Positions 8,856 through 17,378 of a stretch of DNA of 64,000 nt are shown here, in pieces. A model generated the notes under the pieces. The model did not search any database, was not told the origin of the DNA, and was given only the letters and a program-made list of their open reading frames with translations. Numbering within the stretch: position 1 is the stretch's first letter; every line of letters begins with the position of its first letter. The translations under genes were made by a program, and so were the position numbers. Source of the stretch: Anaerolineales bacterium (GTDB lineage: Bacteria > Chloroflexota > Anaerolineae > Anaerolineales > Villigracilaceae); the NCBI GenBank assembly GCA_020634895.1, contig JACKAV010000003.1, forward strand, positions 1 through 64,000, read 5' to 3'.

Positions 8856-8973
8856 TATGATTTCTTAATCCATCTATGATGGACACTCCTGTTTTAGCCG
8901 CCAAAAACAAAAAGAAAATATTGCTGATAAAATCACTTCACTTTTTATCCGTATTGAATCTGGTTAATTTTCT

Positions 8974-10152
8974 TTGGCTCCCTCACTCATCTTTATCTTT
9001 ATAACCGTCTTCGTAGACATGCTTGGCTACGGCATCATGCTGCCGTTGCTTCCGTTCTACGTGCAGGCGCAGGCTGGCGGCGCGGCAATCGCGGGCGCTT
9101 TGAGTTCGCTTTACGCTTCGGCGCAATTGTTTGCGGGTCCCGTCCTTGGCGCGCTTTCGGATCGTTTCGGGCGCAGACCCGTTTTGCTCATTTGCCTTTT
9201 TGGAACTTCCATTGGCTATCTAACTCTCGGCTTGGCGAACTCGCTTCCGCTGATCTTTCTTGCGGTCTTCGTCGACGGCTTGACCGGCGGCAATCTCACC
9301 ACGGCGTATGCCTATATTGCGGATGTGACCGGCGCGGATAATCGCGCGCGCGGAATGGGATTGGTCGGCGCGGCGTTCGGCTTGGGATTGATGGCGGGTC
9401 CGGCGTTGGGAGGGCTGCTCAGTCACTACGGGCTTTCGGTTCCCGCCTTTACCGCTTCTGCCATCGCTTTAAGCAACGTCCTGTTCGGATATTTTGTTTT
9501 GCCTGAATCGCTCCCGCCGGAAAAGCGCATCCGCAAATCCGCCGCGGAAATGTTCAACTGGGTCAGGCAGTTTTTGGGATTGTTCCGTCAGTTAAACATC
9601 CGTGACTTATTGCTGGCGACCTTTTTGCTTAACCTTGCCTTCGCGGGCTTGCAATCCAATTTTCCGCTTTACTCGAATTATCGCTTTCAATGGAACCCGC
9701 AGCAGAATAGTTATTTCTATCTATATGTTGGGATTTGCGCGGTCTTCATTCAGGGATTCCTGTTCGGCAAACTCCAGCCATACTTTGGCGAGAAACGTCT
9801 CGCCATTTTCGGGTTGGTAGCGATGTCGATTGGGCTGGCAGGCATGGCGTCGGCGCGTGAGGCGTGGATGTTGTATCCCACTGTAACGCTGGTCGCGCTT
9901 GGGACGGGGACTTGCATCCCTTCACTCACCGCGCTGACATCCTTCCGCGTTTCCGAAAGCGAACAGGGACGATTGATGGGCGGCACGCAAACCCTGTTGA
10001 GCCTGACGAGTATCATCGGTCCGGCGGTGGCTGGCATATCATTTGAAGTCATTGCTTTTTCCGCGCCGTATTGGCTTGGCAGTTTCTTTTCAGTTTTGGC
10101 ATTGATCGTGGCATGGATGTTCCTGCGGGTGATGCCGGTAGAAGCAAAATAA
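8974..10152 (+). CDS. MFS multidrug/tetracycline-type efflux transporter
   Basis: About 12 hydrophobic segments over 392 residues. The MFS signature is intact: LSDRFGRRPVL between TM2 and TM3, and GPALGGLLS in TM5 (motif C of drug antiporters). The N-terminus reads IFITVFVDMLGYGIMLPLLPFY, the usual TetA/Bcr-like first helix. The only start that keeps this helix whole is a TTG at 8974, one codon beyond an in-frame stop at 8965-8967; the next ATG, at 9019, would cut into TM1. No clear ribosome site is visible. The substrate is unknown, and resistance should not be assumed. Confidence 0.8.
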   Translation: MAPSLIFIFITVFVDMLGYGIMLPLLPFYVQAQAGGAAIAGALSSLYASAQLFAGPVLGALSDRFGRRPVLLICLFGTSIGYLTLGLANSLPLIFLAVFVDGLTGGNLTTAYAYIADVTGADNRARGMGLVGAAFGLGLMAGPALGGLLSHYGLSVPAFTASAIALSNVLFGYFVLPESLPPEKRIRKSAAEMFNWVRQFLGLFRQLNIRDLLLATFLLNLAFAGLQSNFPLYSNYRFQWNPQQNSYFYLYVGICAVFIQGFLFGKLQPYFGEKRLAIFGLVAMSIGLAGMASAREAWMLYPTVTLVALGTGTCIPSLTALTSFRVSESEQGRLMGGTQTLLSLTSIIGPAVAGISFEVIAFSAPYWLGSFFSVLALIVAWMFLRVMPVEAK

Positions 10153-10194
10153 CCGCGATATACTGCTGAAAAGAATTTCATAAGGAGAGTTTTT

Positions 10195-11109
10195 ATGTCG
10201 CACACTGAATTTGCCACCACAACCCGCGGATTGAACCGTGACCTTCCGCCGATGCGTTTGTATGAAAAGGCGAAGAAGCTCGGGATTTGGAATCCCATTG
10301 ATATTGACTTTTCCAAGGACAAAGCCGATTGGGCGAATTTCAAGGACGATGAGAAAGACCTCATCTGGCTTTTGCTGGCGTTATTCGTCGCCGGTGAAGA
10401 AGCAGTGACGTTGGACCTGCTCCCGCTTATGGAAGTTGTGGCGCGCGAAGGTCGTATCGAAGAAGAGATGTTCCTAACGACATTCCTTTTTGAAGAAGCC
10501 AAACACACGGATTTCTTCCGAAGGTTTTTGGATGAAGTGGCAGAATTCCCCTCTCCCTCAGGGAGAGGGCAGGGTGAGGGACTTTCTCGCTTCCACACGG
10601 ATAATTATCGTCAGATATTTTATGAAGCTCTGCCCGATGCGTTGTTTGCCCTGAAAACGGACCAAAGCCCGGCTGCACAAGTCCGCGCTTCCGTGACGTA
10701 TAACATGGTGGTGGAAGGCGTCCTCGCAGAGACGGGGTATCACGCGTTCTTCACCATGCTCGAACGAAATGACCTGATGCCCGGCTTGCGAAAAGGAATC
10801 TCGCTGCTTAAACAGGACGAGTCGCGGCATATCGCTTATGGAGTGTATCTGCTCTCGCGCCTCGTGGCGGAACATCCCGAAGAGTGGGATAACCTCCAAG
10901 TACATATGAACACGCTGCTTCCGCTCGCCATCGGTGTGATCGGAGATACGTTTGCGCGTTATGAAGTTGTCCCATTTGGGCTGGTGGAGGATGACTTTGT
11001 CAACTTTGCAATGAGCCAATTCAGCAAACGCTTCGAGCGGCTGGAAAAATCCCGCGGCGTAAGTTTGGATGAGATCAACAAGGCGGCAAAAGAGAACGAG
11101 GATGGATAA
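10195..11109 (+). CDS. R2-like ligand-binding oxidase (R2lox), heterodinuclear Mn/Fe type
   Basis: A ferritin-fold protein of 304 residues. It matches the R2lox subgroup, not a true class I ribonucleotide reductase R2. The six metal ligands can be placed as Glu68, Glu101, His104, Glu174, Glu209 and His212 (GEEAV, FEEAKH, VVEG, DESRH). The Val71 and Tyr169 pair is also present; in characterised R2lox these residues form a Tyr-Val ether crosslink. Known R2lox proteins bind a fatty acid and a Mn/Fe centre, and their physiological substrate is unclear. The spacing from Val71 to Tyr169 is about 8 residues longer than in known members because a palindromic repeat (10548-10580) is translated in frame at residues about 117-129. 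A good aaggagag ribosome site precedes the ATG, and the NUDIX gene follows after 3 bases. Confidence 0.88.
   Translation: MSHTEFATTTRGLNRDLPPMRLYEKAKKLGIWNPIDIDFSKDKADWANFKDDEKDLIWLLLALFVAGEEAVTLDLLPLMEVVAREGRIEEEMFLTTFLFEEAKHTDFFRRFLDEVAEFPSPSGRGQGEGLSRFHTDNYRQIFYEALPDALFALKTDQSPAAQVRASVTYNMVVEGVLAETGYHAFFTMLERNDLMPGLRKGISLLKQDESRHIAYGVYLLSRLVAEHPEEWDNLQVHMNTLLPLAIGVIGDTFARYEVVPFGLVEDDFVNFAMSQFSKRFERLEKSRGVSLDEINKAAKENEDG
10548..10580. repeat. palindromic repeat inserted in frame in the R2lox gene
   Basis: cccctctccctcagggagag followed by ggcagggtgaggg: the first part is a near-perfect hairpin (ctctccct/agggagag). It encodes the residues FPSPSGRGQGEG, which have no counterpart in the R2lox family. 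Confidence 0.75.
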
Positions 11110-11112
11110 GGC

Positions 11113-11646
11113 ATGATCACTCCGTGGAAAATCCTTTCATCGCGATATCTCTTTCCGAAATTCCGCTCGGATAAATGCGAACTCCCGAATGGAAAGCCCT
11201 ACAAGGCGTTCGTCATGGAGTTCGATTCGTGGGCGAATATCCTTCCGGTCACAAAGGACGATCAGGTTGTGTTGATCCGTCAGTACCGGCATGGCGTGCA
11301 GGAGGTTTTGTACGAATTGCCGGGTGGCGTGGTGGAGGAAGGTGAGGATCCGCTGGAAGGTGCGAAGCGCGAATTGATGGAAGAGACCGGTTACGCTGCA
11401 GGGAATCTGATCGAAGTCGGCAGGATCTATCCCAACCCTGCGATTCAAAAGAATACGCTGTATTGTTACCTCGCCACAGATGTCGAATGGGTCGGCGAAC
11501 AGCATTTGGATGAATCCGAAGAGATCGAAGTGCATCTTGTTCCATTCGATGAAATGGTCGAGATGGCAAAAGATGGAAGATTTGTCCACGCGTTGAATGT
11601 GGCTGTGTTGTTCCGCGTGCTGGCTTATATGGGACGTATCAAGTAG
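11113..11646 (+). CDS. NUDIX hydrolase, ADP-ribose pyrophosphatase-like
   Basis: A 177-residue protein with a complete NUDIX box, GGVVEEGEDPLEGAKRELME followed by ETGY, giving the GX5EX7REUXEEXGU pattern that binds Mg2+. The preceding beta-strand QVVLIRQYRHGVQEVLYELP is typical of ADP-ribose/ADP-sugar pyrophosphatases. It lies 3 bases after the R2lox stop, so the two are probably co-transcribed. The substrate remains inferred. Confidence 0.85.
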   Translation: MITPWKILSSRYLFPKFRSDKCELPNGKPYKAFVMEFDSWANILPVTKDDQVVLIRQYRHGVQEVLYELPGGVVEEGEDPLEGAKRELMEETGYAAGNLIEVGRIYPNPAIQKNTLYCYLATDVEWVGEQHLDESEEIEVHLVPFDEMVEMAKDGRFVHALNVAVLFRVLAYMGRIK

Positions 11647-11767
11647 GTGAGTGGGGCTTCGGTGAAGAGTCCGCTGGCAAGGTTGAGTCAGCTTTACTTC
11701 GAGCATGAGGCGTGCGTCTGGTTGTGAAATTCATCCATCAGTCGTAAAATTGTTGCGATTTAGAATC

Positions 11768-11866
11768 ATGTATACCAACGACGAAAGCGATTTAAGTTCT
11801 TCTGATACTAATCCGCCGAGTAAAAGCGGATGTTGTGTACTTTATCTTTTAACACCCGTCACGTAG
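11768..11866 (+). CDS. possible 32-residue small protein upstream of corA
   Basis: An open frame of 32 codons runs from an ATG at 11768 to a TAG at 11864-11866: a polar, Ser/Asp-rich N-terminal half, then GCCVLYLLTPVT with a vicinal Cys pair. No good ribosome site was found. It could be a leader peptide of corA, whose structured 5' region begins 7 bases after the stop, or a chance frame. No other gene lies in 11647-11908. Confidence 0.22.
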   Translation: MYTNDESDLSSSDTNPPSKSGCCVLYLLTPVT

Positions 11867-11872
11867 GTGCAT

Positions 11873-11901
11873 CCTTGCGTGACGCCACTTCACGCAAGGA
11901 G
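11873..11901 (+). promoter_or_regulatory. hairpin overlapping the corA ribosome-binding site
   Basis: CCTTGCGTGA (11873-11882) pairs perfectly with TCACGCAAGG (11890-11899) around a 7-base loop. The ribosome site aaggag (11896-11901) lies partly in the 3' arm, so the folded form would mask it. It may be a translational control element; it is not a match to the known M-box layout. Confidence 0.5.
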
Positions 11902-11908
11902 ATTGCCC

Positions 11909-12835
11909 ATGCTGGATATTTACAAGACGACTGAGAACGGGCTCGAACAACTGGAAACGATCGCGAACGGGACATGGGTCAATGTGGTGAACCCAACGAC
12001 GGACGAGATCGAAAAATTGGTCAACTGGGGGATGGAGATGGACTTTGTTAATTACTCCCTCGATCAGGATGAAATGCCGCGCATGGAACGTGACGAAGAT
12101 TACACGTTCATTCTGATCCGCATTCCCATTTACCAGCCTGAAAGCGACATCCCATACACCACCATGCCGTTGGGAATCATGATCCTCGGCAGTAAGATCA
12201 TTACGGTCTGCCGTTACGACAGTGACTTTTTCAGGTCGCTGACGAACGGCAAATACAAGCAAATGAAAACGGGCAAACGCTACCGCATGACGCTGTATAT
12301 CTTCCTTGAAACGGCGGTCCGTTATTTGAACCTGCTGCGCGCGATCAATCGCGCCACCGAAGCGGTGGAAGACCGCCTGCAAAAATCCACGCAGAACCGC
12401 GAACTGCTCGAACTGCTCAAATATCAAAAAAGCCTTACTTACTTTGCAACGGCGCTGCGTTCCAATGAAGTGATGATGGAACGCGTGCAAAAGACGCAGC
12501 TCTTCAATTATTACGAAGAAGATCAAGACCTGCTCGAAGACGTGCTCACCGAAAACCAGCAAGCCATCCAAATGACCAGTATCAATGCCGAGATCCTTTC
12601 GAGCATGATGGATGCTTTCGCTTCGATCATCTCGAATAATTTAAACGTGGTCATGAAAGCGCTCGCCGCCATCACCATCGTCCTCAACGTCCCGACCATC
12701 GTCGCATCTTTTTATGGCATGAACGTTTCCCTGCCCGGCGAGGCTCACCCAATGGCGTTCCTCACAGTCATCGGAATTTCATTGGCGCTCACATCTGTCG
12801 CGATCTATGTTTTCTACAAAAGGAATTGGTTCTAA
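11909..12835 (+). CDS. corA: CorA-family magnesium/divalent cation transporter
   Basis: 308 residues with a large soluble N-terminal domain, long helices in the middle and two C-terminal membrane segments. The CorA signature YGMN is present at the end of the first membrane helix (ASFYGMNVSLPGE), and the protein ends with YVFYKRNWF, a typical short basic tail. The start at 11909 is set by the aaggag ribosome site; 14 upstream codons are open but are not family-like. The stop codon overlaps the next ATG (taATG at 12833-12837), so the SMP-30 gene is translationally coupled. Confidence 0.9.
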   Translation: MLDIYKTTENGLEQLETIANGTWVNVVNPTTDEIEKLVNWGMEMDFVNYSLDQDEMPRMERDEDYTFILIRIPIYQPESDIPYTTMPLGIMILGSKIITVCRYDSDFFRSLTNGKYKQMKTGKRYRMTLYIFLETAVRYLNLLRAINRATEAVEDRLQKSTQNRELLELLKYQKSLTYFATALRSNEVMMERVQKTQLFNYYEEDQDLLEDVLTENQQAIQMTSINAEILSSMMDAFASIISNNLNVVMKALAAITIVLNVPTIVASFYGMNVSLPGEAHPMAFLTVIGISLALTSVAIYVFYKRNWF

Positions 12836-13686
12836 TGAAGATTGAATTATTGCTCGATGCCAAAGCCGCGCTGGGTGAAGGACCCGCGTGGAATGAAAAA
12901 ACTCAAACGCTATACTGGGTTGATATTCTTCAGAAAAAAATCTATGCAGGGATTGAACTTCTTGCAGAGGTGGATGAATTCATTGGATGCCTTGCCCCAT
13001 GTAAAAACGGACATTTGATCCTCGGCAAACGCGCCTCTTTCGTGGACTTTGACCCTGTCACATCCCAGCAGACCGTTCTCGCGTCTCTGAGCGAACCTGC
13101 CACTAATCGCGTCAACGATGGCAAATGTGACCCCGCTGGTCGCTTCATTGCGGGCACAATGGACATGAACGAGAAAGCCCCAACAGGTTCAGTATATTCT
13201 TTTGACGGCAAGTCCACGCGGAAATTATTAAGCGACGTCACCATCTCGAATGGGCTTGCATGGAGCCCTGACTATAAAACCTTTTATTACATCGACACAC
13301 CCACGCGCGAAGTCAAAGCATTTGATTACGATGTGGCAACCGGCGAAATCGCCAGTCCACGGACGACGATTCGTGTACCGGAAGCGTTCGGCTGGCCCGA
13401 CGGCATGACCTCCGATACGCAGGGCAACTTGTGGATCGCTTTCTGGGGCGGGGCTCAGGTCGCAAAGTGGAATCCCAACACAGGTCAATTGCTGGAGCAA
13501 ATTTCTGTCCCTGCGTTGCAAACTTCCTCGGTTGTATTTGGCGGGAAAAATAGAAACGAGCTGTTTATTACGTCTGCTCGGAAGGAAATGAGTGAAGCCA
13601 ATTTAACAAAATATCCGCTTTCGGGCGGGTTGTTCAGGGTGTTGACGAACGTTGAAGGAATGCCAACATTCGAATTCAATTTGTAG
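12835..13686 (+). CDS. SMP-30/gluconolactonase/regucalcin family lactonase
   Basis: A six-bladed propeller protein of 283 residues. Family marks include LGEGPAWNEKTQTLYWVDI at the N-terminus (the metal-ligand Glu), NDGKCDPAGRFIAGTMD, and the SNGLAWSPDYKTFYYIDT and GWPDGMTSDTQGNLWIAFW blades, with their metal-binding Asn and Asp. The probable activity is hydrolysis of a sugar lactone; the substrate is unknown. The start overlaps the corA stop codon. The gene's own TAG stop lies inside a 14-bp palindrome (13681-13711). Confidence 0.85.
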   Translation: MKIELLLDAKAALGEGPAWNEKTQTLYWVDILQKKIYAGIELLAEVDEFIGCLAPCKNGHLILGKRASFVDFDPVTSQQTVLASLSEPATNRVNDGKCDPAGRFIAGTMDMNEKAPTGSVYSFDGKSTRKLLSDVTISNGLAWSPDYKTFYYIDTPTREVKAFDYDVATGEIASPRTTIRVPEAFGWPDGMTSDTQGNLWIAFWGGAQVAKWNPNTGQLLEQISVPALQTSSVVFGGKNRNELFITSARKEMSEANLTKYPLSGGLFRVLTNVEGMPTFEFNL

Positions 13687-13711
13687 GGACGGGGTTACCC
13701 CGTCCCTACAA
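13681..13711. repeat. perfect palindrome supplying stop codons of two convergent genes
   Basis: TTGTAGGGACGGGG (13681-13694) and its exact complement (13698-13711) are separated by 3 bases. Each arm contains a TAG that ends the gene entering it: SMP-30 on the plus strand and the YgjP-type protease on the minus strand. It may also act as a bidirectional terminator, though no T-run follows. Confidence 0.8.
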
Positions 13712-14374
13712 ATTCAACTTCTCGCCATTTACCCTCAGCCACTTGCGTTGACGTTTGTAATCCGGGCAGATTTTCTCGACCAATTTCCAAAATCTCGGGG
13801 AATGATTTTGGATCTTTAAGTGAGCGAGTTCATGCAAAACCACATAATCCACGACCTCGGGCGGAGCCAGTATCAGCCTCCATGTGAAGTTGATCGCCCC
13901 GTTCGCGCTGCACGAACCCCAGCGCGTCTTCGCCGAGTTGACCTTGACCAGCTTGGGTTCAAATCCATGCAGGGCGGCGTAGTGATTGACGCGCTCCGTG
14001 AGGATGGTCAATGCCTGGGATTTGTACCATTTGATGAATGCCTGCTCGCCGCGTTCACGCGCAGAAACTGACAGCGTGAATCCGCTGTCGAATTTGAGAG
14101 CAGGCCGCTGAGGCGGGACGAGGCGCAGTTCGTAATTTTGTCCAAGAAAAAGAAATTTTTCCCCATCCACATATTGTTTTTTCGGAACCTCGACGACAGC
14201 TTTCATCTTCTCGCGCGAACGGATGATCCAATCCGACTTTTCTTCGATGAAGCCGTGGATGTCTTTCAGCGTCGCCCGCTTCGGCGCGCGGACAGTGAGG
14301 CTGCCATCCTTTTCGATGATGAGCGCGATGGTGCGGCGTTTGGCGCGCACGAGTTTATCAATTTGAATGGGCAT
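13706..14374 (-). CDS. YgjP/SprT-like zinc metallopeptidase (DUF45, M48-type fold)
   Basis: 222 residues. The zinc motif HELAH appears in VVLHELAHLKIQNHSPRFW, with the third His in the NHSPRFW segment, exactly as in the YgjP/DUF45 family. The Arg-rich central motif KTRWGSCSANGAINFTWRL is also diagnostic. The N-terminal ~110 residues form the usual beta-rich extension. Substrates are unknown for most of the family. Its stop codon is embedded in the palindrome shared with the convergent SMP-30 gene. Confidence 0.85.
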   Translation of the reverse strand: MPIQIDKLVRAKRRTIALIIEKDGSLTVRAPKRATLKDIHGFIEEKSDWIIRSREKMKAVVEVPKKQYVDGEKFLFLGQNYELRLVPPQRPALKFDSGFTLSVSARERGEQAFIKWYKSQALTILTERVNHYAALHGFEPKLVKVNSAKTRWGSCSANGAINFTWRLILAPPEVVDYVVLHELAHLKIQNHSPRFWKLVEKICPDYKRQRKWLRVNGEKLNL

Positions 14375-14406
14375 AATAAAAACGGAGTAGAAGGAATCCA
14401 GAAGTT

Positions 14407-15390
14407 CTACTTCTGGAAATTCTCATACACTTCAGGGTTGATACAATGCGGCAGGCGTTCGCCTTTGAGACCCGCGATAAGATTTTCAGCTGCAAGCCTC
14501 GCCATATCATCGCGAGTCCTTTCGCTTGCGCTGCCGATATGCGGCACGATCACACAATTTTCCAACGTCAGCAGGGGGGAAGTAAGCGGCAAAGGCTCGG
14601 GGTCGGTCACATCCAAACCCGCGGCAAAAATTTGTTTTGCCTTCAACGCTTCATACAATGCGGCTTGATCTACAACCGGTCCGCGCGATGTGTTGATGAA
14701 GACCGCATTCGGCTTCATCTTCGAAAGAAAATCTGCGTTGACCATGTGTCGCGTTGAATCATTTAACGGTGTATGGATCGAAACAAAATCGGATTCGTGC
14801 AGCAACTCATCTAGGCTGTTCATTTTAATCGCGCCAAATTCCGATTCGGCGCCCGGACTGTAGTAAATGATCCGCATGCCAAAACCGACTGCGCGTTTTG
14901 CCACTGCGCGTCCGATGCGCCCAAAGCCGACGATGCCCAATGTTTTCCCTGCAAGGTCCATGCCCAATAACATGGATGGATGCCACGTTTTCCATTTTCC
15001 TTCGCGGATATATTTTTCAGATTCAACAATACGCCGAGCCGCCGTAAGCAATAAAGCAAATGCAATGTCGGCTGTTGCGTCCGTCAAAATTCCTGGCGTG
15101 TTGCCAATCGGAATTCCGCGCGCCGTTGCATCCGGCACGACGATGTTATCGAATCCCACCGCGTGATTGCTGACCACCTTCAACTGCGGACCCGCTGCAT
15201 CTAAAAGCTCTGCATCCACGCGATCTGTAAGCATGCTGAGTAAGCCGTCCACGCCGCGCACTTTTTCAAGCAGCACATCACGCGTTGGCGGCATCTCCTC
15301 ATCCCACACGTCTGCGTCACAAAACTCAAGCACCAGATCCAAACCGGCATCGCGCATTTTGCGTGAAATAAATACCTTTGGTCGCGTCAT
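14407..15390 (-). CDS. D-2-hydroxyacid dehydrogenase, glyoxylate/hydroxypyruvate reductase-like
   Basis: 327 residues. The NAD-binding motif [20 protein letters not shown], the catalytic Arg in [17 protein letters not shown], the Glu in DVTDPEPLP and the His in [14 protein letters not shown] are present. These are the features of GyaR-type glyoxylate reductases. I chose the start at 15390 because aaggag lies upstream and homology starts there ([12 protein letters not shown]). The gene is divergent, only 32 bases from the glycerate kinase gene, so the pair probably converts glyoxylate or hydroxypyruvate through glycerate to 2-phosphoglycerate. Confidence 0.85.
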   Translation of the reverse strand: MTRPKVFISRKMRDAGLDLVLEFCDADVWDEEMPPTRDVLLEKVRGVDGLLSMLTDRVDAELLDAAGPQLKVVSNHAVGFDNIVVPDATARGIPIGNTPGILTDATADIAFALLLTAARRIVESEKYIREGKWKTWHPSMLLGMDLAGKTLGIVGFGRIGRAVAKRAVGFGMRIIYYSPGAESEFGAIKMNSLDELLHESDFVSIHTPLNDSTRHMVNADFLSKMKPNAVFINTSRGPVVDQAALYEALKAKQIFAAGLDVTDPEPLPLTSPLLTLENCVIVPHIGSASERTRDDMARLAAENLIAGLKGERLPHCINPEVYENFQK

Positions 15391-15422
15391 CTTTTCTCCT
15401 TCTGCGTTATCATACTCGAAAC

Positions 15423-16742
15423 ATGAAAAAATTTTCCACAAGCACTTTGCAAACTCATCCGCGCGGACGAGACATTGAAAAGATATTGAACGCATGCATC
15501 GAAGCTGTCGAACCGGGCAATGCCGTCCATCGGTTTGTGAGACGCGAAAAAAATATTTTGTTCATTGATAATCAACCTTATCATCTGGATGAATTTGACA
15601 ATGTGACCGTGCTTGGCTTTGGCAAAGCGACGGAAGCCATGTCGCTTGCATTGTTGGATGTGCTCGCCTCATACCCCAGCCGCGGCTTGCTCATTCCAAA
15701 ACAAGCCTTTACTTCCCCTGCCAGTGGATTCGACGTCAGCCCTGGCGGACACCCCGTTCCAACCGAAGTAAGCTTGATAGCCGGTAATAAAGCCTTCGAC
15801 CTTGTTTCCAATCTCACCGAACGTGACCTGTTGATTTGCCTTATCTCTGGCGGCGGCTCTGCGCTGATGACTTCTCCGCATTTGGGGTTGCAGCTTGAAG
15901 ATATGCAATCGCTCACAAAGTTGTTACTCGCCTGCGGCGCTCGCGTGGACGAGATCAATACCCTGCGCCGTCACCTTGACCGCGTAAAAGGCGGCGGCAT
16001 AGCCAAGTCTGCGAACGGCGCGCGGATTGCAAGTTTGATTCTCTCAGATGTAGTCGGCAATCCGCTCGAAGCGATTGCATCCGGTCCCACCGCGCCAGAC
16101 CCAACCTCACGAGAAGACGCGTTAAATATTCTGAAGAAATATGACTTACTTGAAAAAGTCCCTGCCGCGATTTTGCAGGTCTTGGAAAACGTCGCCGAAA
16201 CACCGAAACCGAATGACCCATTATTTGAACGAGTACAAAATGTACTAGTCGGCAGCAATTCCCTCGCCGCACAAGCCGGTTTGCAGATGGCAAAGTCTTT
16301 AGGTTTCCATACTCACTTCCTCGGCGATACTTGGCAAGGCGAAGCCTGCGAAGTTGCAAAAGAATTATGCGGATATTTCAAACGAGATTACGAACGTCCA
16401 TTTTGCTTGATTGCGGGCGGCGAAACGACAGTCACTATAACTGGAAACGGCAAAGGCGGACGTAACCAGGAACTCGCCCTCGCCGCCGCCATCGAAATGA
16501 ACGGACTGCAAGACTCCATGCTCATCACCCTCGCCACCGACGGCGAAGACGGTCCCACCGACGCGGCGGGCGCCGTGGTCACGGGAGAAACCCGTCAACG
16601 TGGAGAAAGCCTTGGAGTTAACGCTCAAGCATTCCTCAGTCAGAACGATGCGTATTCCTATTTTGAGAAATTAGATGATTTGCTCAAGATCGGTCCAACT
16701 GGTACGAACGTCAACGACCTGACCTTGATGTTTGGCTATTAG
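15423..16742 (+). CDS. glycerate 2-kinase, type II (MOFRL/GckA-TtuD family)
   Basis: 439 residues with the two-domain layout of the DUF4147 plus MOFRL family. Key segments are [14 protein letters not shown], the glycine-rich [14 protein letters not shown] loop, [21 protein letters not shown], and in the C-terminal MOFRL domain [20 protein letters not shown] and [15 protein letters not shown]. It probably phosphorylates D-glycerate to 2-phosphoglycerate. The start at 15423 matches the family; an earlier TTG would run into the divergent reductase gene. A hairpin and the minus-strand tRNA follow. Confidence 0.87.
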   Translation: MKKFSTSTLQTHPRGRDIEKILNACIEAVEPGNAVHRFVRREKNILFIDNQPYHLDEFDNVTVLGFGKATEAMSLALLDVLASYPSRGLLIPKQAFTSPASGFDVSPGGHPVPTEVSLIAGNKAFDLVSNLTERDLLICLISGGGSALMTSPHLGLQLEDMQSLTKLLLACGARVDEINTLRRHLDRVKGGGIAKSANGARIASLILSDVVGNPLEAIASGPTAPDPTSREDALNILKKYDLLEKVPAAILQVLENVAETPKPNDPLFERVQNVLVGSNSLAAQAGLQMAKSLGFHTHFLGDTWQGEACEVAKELCGYFKRDYERPFCLIAGGETTVTITGNGKGGRNQELALAAAIEMNGLQDSMLITLATDGEDGPTDAAGAVVTGETRQRGESLGVNAQAFLSQNDAYSYFEKLDDLLKIGPTGTNVNDLTLMFGY

Positions 16743-16747
16743 AAAGC

Positions 16748-16773
16748 AAAAGACCACCTTTTGGTGGTCTGTA
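16748..16773 (-). terminator. terminator of the tRNA gene
   Basis: AGACCACC (16751-16758) and GGTGGTCT (16763-16770) form an 8-bp stem. Read on the minus strand it is followed by TTTTGC, so it terminates the tRNA transcript; on the plus strand it has no T-run. Confidence 0.7.
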
Positions 16774-16774
16774 G

Positions 16775-16846
16775 TGCCGAGGGGGAGATTTGAACTCCCG
16801 ACCAAGGGCTTATGAGTCCCCTGCTCTGCCACTGAGCTACCTCGGC
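16775..16846 (-). tRNA. tRNA with CAU anticodon (Met, or Ile2 if lysidine-modified)
   Basis: A 72-base cloverleaf on the minus strand: acceptor GCCGAGG/CCTCGGC, D arm GCTC-AGTGGCA-GAGC, anticodon loop CTCATAA, T arm GGGAG-TTCAAAT-CTCCC, discriminator A, no encoded CCA. The base below the anticodon loop (31-39) is an A-G mismatch. The acceptor starts with a paired G-C, so it is not an initiator tRNA. CAU-reading tRNAs may be elongator Met or Ile2, and I cannot tell these apart securely here. Confidence 0.88.
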
Positions 16847-16864
16847 GTGGTCAAAGCGGGGCAA

Positions 16865-16893
16865 ATATTACTATGGGTAATGGGAATTGTCAA
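16865..16893 (-). promoter_or_regulatory. sigma-70-type promoter of the tRNA gene
   Basis: On the minus strand TTGACA (16888-16893), a 17-base spacer and TAATAT (16865-16870) lie about 20 bases upstream of the mature tRNA 5' end. Confidence 0.7.
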
Positions 16894-16949
16894 CGTGGAG
16901 GGAGACATGTGATACGGCGTATGTTTTCTGATTTGCATGCCTTTTTTGA

Positions 16950-16978
16950 TTGACTCTTACGGGGCGGTGTGTTATTGT
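16950..16978 (+). promoter_or_regulatory. promoter of the cold-shock gene
   Basis: TTGACT (16950-16955), a 17-base spacer, TATTGT (16973-16978). It predicts a leader of about 130 bases before the ATG at 17119, containing a stem cagctcacag/ctgtgggctg. Long structured leaders are known for cspA-type mRNAs; a thermosensor role here is inference. Confidence 0.55.
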
Positions 16979-17118
16979 TGAAGCCAGATAGGAAAACGGT
17001 AGGTTACGTTGGTTTGAAGAACATCAACAGCTCACAGTTTTACTGTGGGCTGTTTGTTTTGTCCTCCGATGGAACAAACAGATTTACCTATAAATTTCAA
17101 TTGCCATAGGAGGCAAAA

Positions 17119-17331
17119 ATGTCTGACAGAATTATTGGAACTGTGAAGTGGTTCAACGGCGATAAGGGCTACGGCTTCATCGAACGCGAAGGCGGACCTG
17201 ATGTGTTCGTTCACTTCTCCGCCATCCAGGGTGACGGCTACCGTAACCTGCAGGAAGGCCAGAAGGTCGAATTCACCGTCGAGAAGGGACCGAAAGGTCC
17301 TCAAGCCAGCAACGTCACTGTTCTGAGCTAA
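17119..17331 (+). CDS. cold-shock domain protein (CspA family)
   Basis: A 70-residue single cold-shock domain that binds single-stranded RNA or DNA. RNP1 is KGYGFIER and RNP2 is VFVHFSAI, both intact, within a five-stranded barrel. A strong aggaggc ribosome site precedes the ATG. It is convergent with the RhlE-type RNA helicase and shares a terminator with it; both act on RNA structure in the cold, which makes the arrangement functionally plausible, though the genes are transcribed separately. Confidence 0.95.
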   Translation: MSDRIIGTVKWFNGDKGYGFIEREGGPDVFVHFSAIQGDGYRNLQEGQKVEFTVEKGPKGPQASNVTVLS

Positions 17332-17340
17332 GTAGACAAA

Positions 17341-17376
17341 AAAGAGCCGGACGCGAAAGCGTCCGGCTCTTTTTGA
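17341..17376. terminator. bidirectional terminator between csp and the RNA helicase
   Basis: AGAGCCGGACGC (17343-17354), loop GAAA, GCGTCCGGCTCT (17359-17370), with A-run before and T-run after; it can serve both convergent genes. Confidence 0.85.
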
Positions 17377-17378
17377 TT

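Noticed and set aside
8974..10152. MFS gene as a tetracycline resistance determinant
   Set aside because: Only general MFS drug-exporter motifs are visible; substrate cannot be inferred.
10195..11109. Gene as ribonucleotide reductase beta subunit
   Set aside because: The Val/Tyr crosslink pair and ligand pattern fit R2lox, and no NrdA gene is adjacent.
11849..12571. A 240-codon open frame opposite corA
   Set aside because: Antisense shadow of the CorA gene without recognisable domains.
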